A stretch of 12,217 bases of DNA from Alphaproteobacteria bacterium (GTDB lineage Bacteria; Pseudomonadota; Alphaproteobacteria; UBA3830), in the NCBI GenBank assembly GCA_025998595.1, contig BNWE01000039.1:1-12217 (forward strand). The letters run 5' to 3'. Of this stretch, positions 6,415 through 12,217 are shown one piece after another. The translations under genes were made by a program, and so were the position numbers. The number at the start of each line of letters is the position of its first letter. Position 1 is the first letter of the stretch. The notes beneath the pieces are model-generated. The model was not told where the DNA came from and made no database searches. It saw only the letters and a program-made list of their open reading frames with translations.

Positions 6415-7653
6415 TGCATTATGCACTTTAGCTCTGGAATACAACTTAAAGAAGTTTTTTGATGTTCGGGAAGCAACTTCCTCTTCCGTCACGCCCAGAA
6501 GCTCGGCGATTTTCTTGGCAGTGTGCACTACGAACGCCGGCTCGTTTACCTTTCCCCGAAATGGAGCTGGAGCCAGAAATGGCGCATCTGTTTCCACTAG
6601 TAATCTATCCAGTGGAATGCTTTTGACTATTTCCTGAAGTGCAGTATTGCTCTTAAATGTAATCACTCCGGAAATCGATATGTAAAATCCTAAATCAAGC
6701 GCCTGAAATGCAAATTCTTTACTGCCGCTAAAGCAGTGTATGACTCCGGTAACTCCTGGATGGTTCCTAAGAATAGCAATGGTATCAGACTCCGCCTCTC
6801 TAGAATGTATACAGACCGCCAACGTGACGTTGGATCCGTTTTCTGCTTGGTTGCCTTCTGAAAGGTATGCGAGCATTGTCTTCGATGCCGGAGTGGAATT
6901 GAAGTTATTCTGGATCCCTACGTTGGTGCTTGCAGCACATGCGTTTTCTCTTGCTGAAACAGCTTCAGCATTGCAAGTACATCTCGCATACCCCTCCGCT
7001 GGAGGCAAAGCAGAAAGCGAGTCCAGCGTCACGCTGGTGCTTGCAGCACACGCGTTTTCTCTTGCTGAAGCAGCTTCAGCATTGCAAGTACATCTCGCAT
7101 ACCCATCCGCTGGAGGCAAAGCAGAAAGCGAGTCCAGCGTCACGCTGGTGCTTGCAGCACATGCGTTTTCTCTTGACGAAGCAGCTTCAGCATTGCAAGT
7201 ACATCTCGCATACGTTTCGGAAGGTGGCGAAGCCATTTTTGGATCCAACGTCACGTTGGCAAGTTGTAGTTCGAATAATTCCTTCTGTTCCTTTGCGCTT
7301 TCCTTTGTGTAGTAGTAGTCAAGGCCGATTTCGCCAATTCCCACGCATTTCGTGTTATTACAGTGAGCGTTGATGATGCGAGAAATTTCGTCTAGCGAAT
7401 ATTGCTGATAATGTTTCTGTGCCTCCAATGGATGAACGCCAATGGTGTGAAACACGTTATCATGAGATGCTGAAATCGCCTGCATTTCCTCAATATCAGA
7501 AAGCTCTGTGCCGATATTCAAGATGTATTCCACATTGGCATTTTTTGCGCGTTCCACAATTGCACCAATGGAATAGTCATCTGAAGAAGACGCCTCAGCT
7601 ATTTTCGAGAATTTCTTCAGATTTAAATGGCAGTGCGAATCAACGTAAGACAT
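6400..7653 (-). CDS. tatD: TatD-family metal-dependent DNase/hydrolase with a large in-frame repeat insertion
   Basis: TatD proteins are cytoplasmic TIM-barrel metallohydrolases with 3'-5' exonuclease activity in known members. All expected metal ligands are visible: H7 and H9 (DSHCHLN), E108 (GEIGLDYYY), H283 (CIHSREAESD), H306 (VIHCFSG) and D356 (ETDAPFL). The protein is 417 residues against about 260-270 for the family. The excess is residues about 133-279, a Cys/Ala-rich block of 37-residue repeats (ARCTCNAEA..., ENACAAS...VTLDSLSALPPA) between the helix ending ELQLA and the strand VCIHS. The insert replaces the usual short KELxLP loop, and the barrel resumes in frame, so the enzyme may still fold with a surface protrusion. 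The start at 7653 is four bases after the metG stop, with AGGA upstream; the longer frame to 7710 lies inside metG and precedes the conserved MSYVDSHCHLN. It is the second gene of a metG-tatD operon. Confidence 0.93.
   Translation of the reverse strand: MSYVDSHCHLNLKKFSKIAEASSSDDYSIGAIVERAKNANVEYILNIGTELSDIEEMQAISASHDNVFHTIGVHPLEAQKHYQQYSLDEISRIINAHCNNTKCVGIGEIGLDYYYTKESAKEQKELFELQLANVTLDPKMASPPSETYARCTCNAEAASSRENACAASTSVTLDSLSALPPADGYARCTCNAEAASARENACAASTSVTLDSLSALPPAEGYARCTCNAEAVSARENACAASTNVGIQNNFNSTPASKTMLAYLSEGNQAENGSNVTLAVCIHSREAESDTIAILRNHPGVTGVIHCFSGSKEFAFQALDLGFYISISGVITFKSNTALQEIVKSIPLDRLLVETDAPFLAPAPFRGKVNEPAFVVHTAKKIAELLGVTEEEVASRTSKNFFKLYSRAKVHNAQALF
6818..7260. mobile_element. 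Palindromic repeat element inserted in frame in tatD, with 20-base perfect terminal inverted repeats
   Basis: Bases 6818-6837 (GCCAACGTGACGTTGGATCC) are the exact reverse complement of 7241-7260. Each end also contains its own small palindrome (CCAACGT-G-ACGTTGG). Inside, 6818-6924 is one inverted repeat unit and 6925-7257 holds three direct 111-base units. On the plus strand the left end reads NVTLDP and the right end GSNVTLA, and the minus strand reads the same two peptides, so insertion in either orientation yields similar termini. No open reading frame for a transposase is present; the element would be non-autonomous. It behaves like the Rickettsia palindromic elements known to insert in genes, but the sequence is not one I recognise. 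No target-site duplication was apparent. Confidence 0.85.
6925..7257. repeat. Three direct tandem copies of a 111-base unit
   Basis: Copies are 6925-7035, 7036-7146 and 7147-7257. The first two differ at only 3 of 111 positions; the third matches them over the first 67 bases with a few changes and then diverges to the TIR-type end. As 111 is 37 codons, changes in copy number keep the tatD frame. Each unit holds several small palindromes, such as CCAGCGT-C-ACGCTGG (7023-7037), GCTGAAGC-A-GCTTCAGC (7064-7080) and CCTCC-GCT-GGAGG (6993-7005). The high identity suggests recent amplification or gene conversion. Confidence 0.95.
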
Positions 7654-7657
7654 TGTC

Positions 7658-9148
7658 TTAGTTATCCTTTGGAAACAGAGTAAATGGTTCTCGGAAATCC
7701 TGATCAACAAAATCAGCCTTCATTTCACTGAATAATTTCCCCTCAACATTTATGAAATCAAAAATTTTTCTTGACGTGTCCGGCATAAACGGAGCCAATC
7801 CAAATCCAATAGCCCGAATGCTCTCACAGAGCGCCGTCAGAACCTTATGGAGCTTATTCTCGTCACTTTTGGCCAATTCCCACGGCCTCATGTCATTGAC
7901 GAATTTATTCGATTCGGCTACCAGCTCCCAGACTATGCCGAGAGAAGCGTGCAGCTCCTGCTTTTCCATTAGTGGACGAATCCTATCGATTAGAGTTCTG
8001 GAACTGTCGAACAATTTCTTTTCGGTATCGGAGAAATCATAGTCGACCACAAGGCGTCCACCTATTTTCTGTATGAACGCCAGAACGCGCTGCACTAGAT
8101 TTCCCAAATCATTAGCTAAATCGAACGACACTCGCTTTTTTATGGCTGCTCTGGAAAAATCGCCATCTTCTCCGAATTTTACTTCGCGAAACAGGAAGTA
8201 TCTCACCTGATCCAGTCCGTATGTTTCTATGATTTCATGCGGATCAACGACGTTCCCAACGGATTTGGACATTTTTTGTCCTTCACTGGTCCACCATCCA
8301 TGGGCGTAGATTCTCTTTGGAAGTGGCAATCCAGCGGACATTAGAAACGCCGGCCAATAAACCGCATGAAAGCGCAGTATCTCCTTGCCGACCACATGAA
8401 CGCAGTTCTTCATCATTTCCGAGACATTTTCTGCACTTGCTGGATTCGGAAATCCAAGTGATGTTATGTAATTGGTAAGAGCGTCAATCCACACGTACAT
8501 CACATGCCCATTGAGATTCGGTATTGGAATTCCCCAGGAAAATCGACTGCGAGATATAGACAGATCCTTTAGACCGCCTTTTACGAAGCTAATGACCTCA
8601 TTTCTGCGGGAGATTGGCAATATAAAATCCGGATTTTTTTCATACAACTCCAGCAGCCTATCCTGATAATCGGACAATTTGAAAAAATACGATTCTTCCT
8701 CCATCCATTCCACAGGAGCACCACTTGGAGCTTTTCCATCAACCACATCGGATTCGGTAACATATTCCTCATCGCGAGCGGAATACCAGCCCGCATAGTT
8801 GCTGACATATATATCTTTTTCTATCATTTTCCACAGAGCCTGACATGCTTTTTCGTGTCTTTTTTCCGTAGTGCGAATGAAGTCATCGTAGGACATATTT
8901 ATTTTATCGGACATATCCCTGAATTTTTGCGACATTGCATTACTAAACTCCACGATGTCGATGCCAGCACTTTCGGCAGATCTCGCTACTTTTACGCCGT
9001 GTTCATCTGTTCCAGTGGAAAAATGTACATCCAATCCGTCCAATCGACCAAATCTGGCCAGGATGTCTGCGGCAATACTGGCGTATGCATGCCCAATATG
9101 CGGATCTCCATTTATGTAATATATGGGAGTTGTGACACAAAGTTTCAT
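7658..9148 (-). CDS. metG: Methionyl-tRNA synthetase
   Basis: This class I cytoplasmic synthetase charges tRNA-Met with methionine. The 496 residues include the HIGH motif (17-20, in DPHIGHAY), the KMSKS loop (292-296, GQKMSKSVGN), the methionine-pocket region GTDEHG (46-51) and YVWIDALTNY (218-227), and a helical anticodon-binding domain with WELAK near 430-440. The connective domain around GWYSARDEEYVTESD (120-134) has no CxxC pairs, so this is the form without a zinc knuckle, and there is no C-terminal tRNA-binding extension; both fit alphaproteobacterial enzymes of about 500-520 residues. The ATG at 9148 has AAGGA eight bases upstream. It overlaps nothing and precedes tatD by four bases. 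The 109 bases upstream abut an IS remnant; a weak TTGAAC box is present there, but no firm promoter can be called. Confidence 0.97.
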   Translation of the reverse strand: MKLCVTTPIYYINGDPHIGHAYASIAADILARFGRLDGLDVHFSTGTDEHGVKVARSAESAGIDIVEFSNAMSQKFRDMSDKINMSYDDFIRTTEKRHEKACQALWKMIEKDIYVSNYAGWYSARDEEYVTESDVVDGKAPSGAPVEWMEEESYFFKLSDYQDRLLELYEKNPDFILPISRRNEVISFVKGGLKDLSISRSRFSWGIPIPNLNGHVMYVWIDALTNYITSLGFPNPASAENVSEMMKNCVHVVGKEILRFHAVYWPAFLMSAGLPLPKRIYAHGWWTSEGQKMSKSVGNVVDPHEIIETYGLDQVRYFLFREVKFGEDGDFSRAAIKKRVSFDLANDLGNLVQRVLAFIQKIGGRLVVDYDFSDTEKKLFDSSRTLIDRIRPLMEKQELHASLGIVWELVAESNKFVNDMRPWELAKSDENKLHKVLTALCESIRAIGFGLAPFMPDTSRKIFDFINVEGKLFSEMKADFVDQDFREPFTLFPKDN

Positions 9149-9257
9149 AAAATAATTCCTTTCATAAGCGACTGCCGACGTATACGACAGCGTTATTTTA
9201 CATTGTTCAAATTGAAATTGATAGTAATTTCTTACGGTAATGCGGTGAGCATGTTTT

Positions 9258-9440
9258 TCATGGAGCGTTCATCTGGTCGAAAGTGATGGCGCCGTTGATA
9301 AAGAAAACGATGAGATGAACGTAGAGTTTTTGTCTAATTTTCGATATTAAACGCCACATATTTTTAGTTCTAAATTTCTGTATGTTGAATCTTTCAGTAA
9401 GTTGTCCAATGACAGCTTCGATCAATCTTCTAACGTTCAT
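9258..9440 (-). pseudogene. IS982-family transposase, C-terminal fragment
   Basis: The 60-residue frame contains RRLIEAVIGQLTERFNIQK, then MWRLISKIRQKLYVHLIVFFIN, which closely resembles the end of IS982-type DDE transposases (typical RRxIETVxSQLTERFxIxx...LWHL..R..RKLLAHTL..FIN). This is from memory of the family, not a search. The glutamate in LIEAV would be the last catalytic acidic residue. Everything upstream is missing: in frame, a stop occurs at 9459-9461, just after the stop of the Rel gene at 9462. The ATG at 9440 is therefore only an internal methionine. No terminal inverted repeats of the IS were identified. It is a dead remnant between metG and the Rel gene, evidence of past IS activity and decay. 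Confidence 0.8.
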
Positions 9441-9461
9441 GATCAGTCCTAAACAGAGCTA

Positions 9462-11549
9462 CTAGAGCCGTCTGACAGATCTCACATTAGCGCAGGTTCT
9501 AAGAGCTGCTTGTACTTCTCCGAGATGTATCACATCATTTACTTTTATATCCACAAGTAAATCGAAGAAATCAATAGATCTGTGATCTACTTTTATGTTT
9601 GTTATGCTGGCTCCGCTGGAACTAATGACGTTGGTGATAATGGCAAAGCTTTCTGTCTGATTTATTATAACTATGCGCAGTCTCGAGACAAACGTCGATT
9701 CCGTTTCATCGTCTTTATTCCATTTGGCTCTGACGAAAACATTTTTTCCTCTTCCAAGATGGGCGCAGCTGGTGATATGTACCACAACTCCCTTCTGGGG
9801 AACCAAAATACCTATTATTTTATCGCCAAGTATCGGATGGCAGCATTCGGAAAAGTGTACCGCTATACCCGGAGTGAAATCCATTAGGCAAATGGCGTCT
9901 TCCATGACGGCTCTATTGTCATCTTCTCCACTGGAAACCATTGTTCTAACACTATTTAGCGATATTGTTCCTCGGCCTACGTTGTAGTAGAATTTTCCAA
10001 TGCTACTACAGGAAAAACTTTTATAATCTATGATATATTCCGAAAATTCTGTTTTTGCTGATGAAAATACATTTTTCACCAATTGCAGACCAAGGTTAAT
10101 AAACTCTTCTTTTTCCTGAGCTTTCACAAATTTTCGTATGCATGATTTGGCTTTTCCAGTAATGACGAATCTTTCCCATGAACTTTCCGGATGCTGATAG
10201 GGAGATGTTATGATGTCCACCTGATCGCCGTTTCTGAGAACGGTCTTCAGCGGAACTATTTTCCCATTTATGCGAACTCCAATACATGTGTTTCCAATGG
10301 ATGTGTGTATTTCATAGGCGAAATCCACAACTGTTGCTCCACGCGGAAGTGTTATGAGATCTCCGGCTGGAGTAAAGCAGAATACCTCGTTATCGAACAT
10401 TTCCAGTTTCGAATGATCCATTACCTCTTCCGGAGTTCCAGAATTCTGCAGTATCGTCAGCAAGCTCTTGATCCAATTGTATTTTTTTGGCTCTTCTCCG
10501 CTTTGAATAACGTTCCCATCCTTGTAGGACCAGTGGGCGGCAATACCTTCATCGGCAACTCTATGCATTTCTTCCGTACGAATTTGAATCTCAATTCCCT
10601 GTTTGAGGGGGCCGATAACGGTGGTATGGAGCGAGCGATAGTTATTTAATTTCGGAATACTTATGTAATCCTTAAAACGTCCTGGCATTATCTGGAAATG
10701 CGTATGTATCACACCAAGAGACAAATAACATTGCTCAATCGTCTTCACTACCACCCTAAAGGCGATAATATCGTTAATTTGCTCGAGAGCGACATTTCTC
10801 CGCTGCATTTTCTTCCAGATGGAATAGGCTTTTTTTTCGCGGCCATTGACGACGGCCTCTATTCCAGCCACTCTTAGGACGCGATTAAGCTCGGCAATTG
10901 TATTTTGTACGAAATTATCATCTTTGCTTCTTATTTGCTCCAATCTCACGGAAATAGTACTGTATTCATTTGGATGAAGATGATAGAAGGCAATATCTTC
11001 TATTTCATCCTTAATGATATTCATTCCTATTCTTTCGGCCAGAGGCGCGTAGATTTCAATTGTTTCCAATGCGATTCTTTTTCTTTTTTCTATGGACGCA
11101 ATATAGTTTATAGTTCTCATATTGTGTAGACGATCGACCAGTTTTACGATGAGCACTCTTATGTCCTGGGACGTTGCCAGCAGAAATTTACGGAAATTCT
11201 CTGCCTGATGCGCCTTAGAAGAGGTGTAATTTACCTTCGATAACTTCGTGACGCCTTCCACAAGAAACGCAACTTCCGATCCGAAAATTTCTTCCAATTC
11301 TTCGAAGGTTACGCTGGTGTCCTCTAGAACGTCGTGAAGTAATCCGGTAATTACCGATGGAACATCCAGACGCAGTTCAGCCAGCAGTCTGGCAACCTCC
11401 ACCGGATGATAAAAATACGGAGAACCAGAAGCGCGCTTCTGGGTTCCGTGAGCCTCCATCGCAAACATGTAGGCTTTTCTGAGCATATCGACATTTACGT
11501 CAGGATCGTACGTTTTTACTAAATTTATCAACTCAGCTGAAGTAATCAA
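9462..11549 (-). CDS. spoT: Bifunctional (p)ppGpp synthetase/hydrolase (RelA/SpoT family)
   Basis: This cytoplasmic enzyme makes and degrades the stringent-response alarmone. The 695 residues hold all domains in order. The HD hydrolase has H48 (YFYHPVEVA), HD at 72-73 (LLHDVLEDT) and D139 (KLVDRLHNMR). The synthetase has GREKKAYSIWKKM (236-248), RFKD (291-294) and EIQIRTEEMH (320-329), and is followed by a TGS domain at about 388-450. A conserved Cys-Cys-His zinc-finger-like block (HFSECCHPILGD) and a C-terminal ACT domain at about 625-695 complete it. RFKD is the R-x-K-D form of bifunctional Rel/SpoT enzymes, not the E-x-D-D form of hydrolase-dead RelA, and the hydrolase residues are intact. 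The start is TTG at 11549; it places the usual N-terminal LINLVKTYDPDVNVDMLRKAYMFAMEAHG correctly, but the ribosome site (GGGA, ten bases away) is weak. Low translation may be intended. A copy of the palindromic repeat lies just upstream. Confidence 0.96.
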   Translation of the reverse strand: MITSAELINLVKTYDPDVNVDMLRKAYMFAMEAHGTQKRASGSPYFYHPVEVARLLAELRLDVPSVITGLLHDVLEDTSVTFEELEEIFGSEVAFLVEGVTKLSKVNYTSSKAHQAENFRKFLLATSQDIRVLIVKLVDRLHNMRTINYIASIEKRKRIALETIEIYAPLAERIGMNIIKDEIEDIAFYHLHPNEYSTISVRLEQIRSKDDNFVQNTIAELNRVLRVAGIEAVVNGREKKAYSIWKKMQRRNVALEQINDIIAFRVVVKTIEQCYLSLGVIHTHFQIMPGRFKDYISIPKLNNYRSLHTTVIGPLKQGIEIQIRTEEMHRVADEGIAAHWSYKDGNVIQSGEEPKKYNWIKSLLTILQNSGTPEEVMDHSKLEMFDNEVFCFTPAGDLITLPRGATVVDFAYEIHTSIGNTCIGVRINGKIVPLKTVLRNGDQVDIITSPYQHPESSWERFVITGKAKSCIRKFVKAQEKEEFINLGLQLVKNVFSSAKTEFSEYIIDYKSFSCSSIGKFYYNVGRGTISLNSVRTMVSSGEDDNRAVMEDAICLMDFTPGIAVHFSECCHPILGDKIIGILVPQKGVVVHITSCAHLGRGKNVFVRAKWNKDDETESTFVSRLRIVIINQTESFAIITNVISSSGASITNIKVDHRSIDFFDLLVDIKVNDVIHLGEVQAALRTCANVRSVRRL

Positions 11550-11572
11550 AACACAAAAATCCCAAAATTATC

Positions 11573-11679
11573 CCAGCGATGCTTGCAGCACTAACGTGGC
11601 GCTGGCTCCGTTACTAATTCAGCATTGCCAATACATACCGCATACGATGTAACCATAAACGGACCCAACGTCACCTTGG
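11573..11679. repeat. Diverged single copy of the tatD-insert repeat unit
   Basis: GCTTGCAGCAC (11581-11591) is identical to the unit start in tatD. The stretch 11618-11646 matches 25 of 29 bases of the unit's middle (TTCAGCATTGC... CGCATACG), and 11661-11679 matches 17 of 19 bases of its end (GGACCCAACGTCACCTTGG). It is about ten bases shorter, in the same orientation as the tatD units, and begins 24 bases upstream of the Rel start codon. It shows that the family is dispersed and not confined to a gene. Confidence 0.8.
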
Positions 11680-11745
11680 TGTAGCGCGCACCCAACATAC
11701 TATATCTTAACATTTTACACGATTTTCGTTAATTTTCTACACCAA
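11676..11745. repeat. 9-base perfect inverted repeat around an AT-rich loop
   Basis: TTGGTGTAG (11676-11684) pairs with CTACACCAA (11737-11745) across 52 bases. The left arm overlaps the end of the 111-base unit copy. Both arms are followed by related AACG-type sequence, which suggests a second, further degraded element end. The remaining part of the gene-free stretch 11550-11947 holds a CCAACGTTGG palindrome (11775-11784) that resembles the element's terminal repeat, a TTATCAAC/GTTGATAA pair and no gene that I can support. Confidence 0.4.
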
Positions 11746-11947
11746 ACGTTTTTTAACAAAAATTAATTCTCGTGCCAACGTTGGAGCAAATAATTATCAA
11801 CTTCTCAGCTTGACTGTGTACCGATGCATGACGCATAACGGCTGCTCCAAAAAAAATTTATTTTCGCCGTTGATAACCTTTTCTTAAATATTTGCATGTT
11901 ACAACTGCCATCGATACGTAAGACAGGTTCAAGAGTGGAGTTTTGAT

Positions 11948-12181
11948 ATGACGGATTTTTTGATTTCTGAGCATGAGATAATATCGGCAAGAGCTAACGC
12001 AAACGATTTTAATCCCTCTCCTTTACCAAAGAAAAAGCGTGCCACCCATGAAAAATCTTCGGTGCAATCTCCATTTTTAAGCGTGATTATCGCTAACTCC
12101 GCTCAAAATTATGTAGCCTATTGTGTTTTTTGTTCATTTTTTAGCATTTTCTGCAAAAGCATAGACTCCCTAATTAGGTAG
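11948..12181 (+). CDS. Small hypothetical protein (77 aa), possibly a truncated gene
   Basis: The frame begins at an ATG with a good GGAG seven bases upstream, the main argument that it is real. The N-terminal half is polar and basic (PLPKKKRATHEKSS, residues 26-39); the C-terminal half is hydrophobic and Cys-containing (VAYCVFCSFFSIFCK, about 55-70) and could be a membrane segment or simply AT-rich non-coding DNA read through. I recognise no family. It is the only plus-strand candidate here, and its stop codon falls inside a 26-base palindrome at 12161-12186, so an original gene may have been cut at that point. Codon content offers no clear support. Confidence 0.3.
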   Translation: MTDFLISEHEIISARANANDFNPSPLPKKKRATHEKSSVQSPFLSVIIANSAQNYVAYCVFCSFFSIFCKSIDSLIR

Positions 12182-12186
12182 TCTAT
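12161..12186. repeat. 26-base near-perfect palindrome
   Basis: ATAGACT, then C-CCTAATTAGG-T, then AGTCTAT: 24 of 26 bases are self-complementary, with a perfect 10-base core. There is no T-tract on either side, so an intrinsic terminator is unlikely. It could be an operator for a dimeric protein or the end of an IS element. Confidence 0.5.
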
Positions 12187-12217
12187 CCTCAAACAAAAAA
12201 GGTTGAAGTTTCAGGAA

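Noticed and set aside
6925..7257. CRISPR array
   Set aside because: The repeats are contiguous 111-base units with no unique spacers, and they lie inside a coding frame.
6740..7312. A 190-codon plus-strand ORF across the repeat array (HAFSL..EAASALQVHLAY repeats)
   Set aside because: It is the antisense reading of the tatD insert. It lacks a ribosome site, and the flanks outside the repeat are antisense to conserved TatD code. It matters only as proof that the repeat is open on both strands.
7654..7710. Longer tatD start giving 19 extra residues
   Set aside because: The extension lies within the metG coding end, and the TatD family begins at the MxxVDSHCHLN motif, which has its own ATG and upstream AGGA.
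11805..11990. 61-codon minus-strand ORF in the right intergenic region
   Set aside because: It has no recognisable family and no convincing ribosome site, and it overlaps repeat-like AT-rich DNA. It is indistinguishable from chance.

Overview
The window looks like a piece of an AT-leaning alphaproteobacterial genome, probably from a host-associated or intracellular lineage such as Holosporales or Rickettsiales-like bacteria. The evidence is the type of the housekeeping proteins: a zinc-knuckle-less MetG, a SpoT-like bifunctional Rel, and an alphaproteobacterial-style GAPDH. Decayed IS DNA and a palindromic repeat sitting in frame inside a conserved gene, as in Rickettsia, point the same way. 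The taxonomic placement is an inference. Every confident gene lies on the minus strand, so the biological order runs from right to left.

Right part (about 9.1-12.2 kb): a repeat-rich non-coding stretch with a weak small plus-strand ORF lies upstream of a full-length (p)ppGpp synthetase/hydrolase (TTG start). Between that gene and metG is a C-terminal scrap of an IS982-type transposase. metG and tatD are spaced by 4 bases and form the operon seen in many bacteria.

Middle (3.3-6.3 kb): transketolase and glyceraldehyde-3-phosphate dehydrogenase are 17 bases apart and look co-transcribed, giving the cell part of central carbon metabolism.

Left part (1-3.3 kb): a gene for a secreted protein of unknown function has its own promoter. 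A 480-base non-coding region rich in inverted repeats follows. Then comes a gene running off the left edge that encodes a fatty acyl-AMP ligase fused to an acyl carrier protein domain. This is the usual loading architecture of a lipopeptide or polyketide pathway, so the edge may open into a biosynthetic cluster.

The most striking signal is in tatD. A 443-base palindromic insertion has 20-base perfect terminal inverted repeats. It consists of one inverted repeat unit followed by three direct 111-base units and adds about 147 residues in frame, while all six expected metal ligands remain. The unit is open in at least three frames, and both of its strands are used as coding sequence in the same protein. 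A diverged single copy lies in the intergenic DNA upstream of the Rel gene, so this is a dispersed, protein-tolerated repeat family. It resembles Rickettsia palindromic elements in behaviour but is not one that I recognise.
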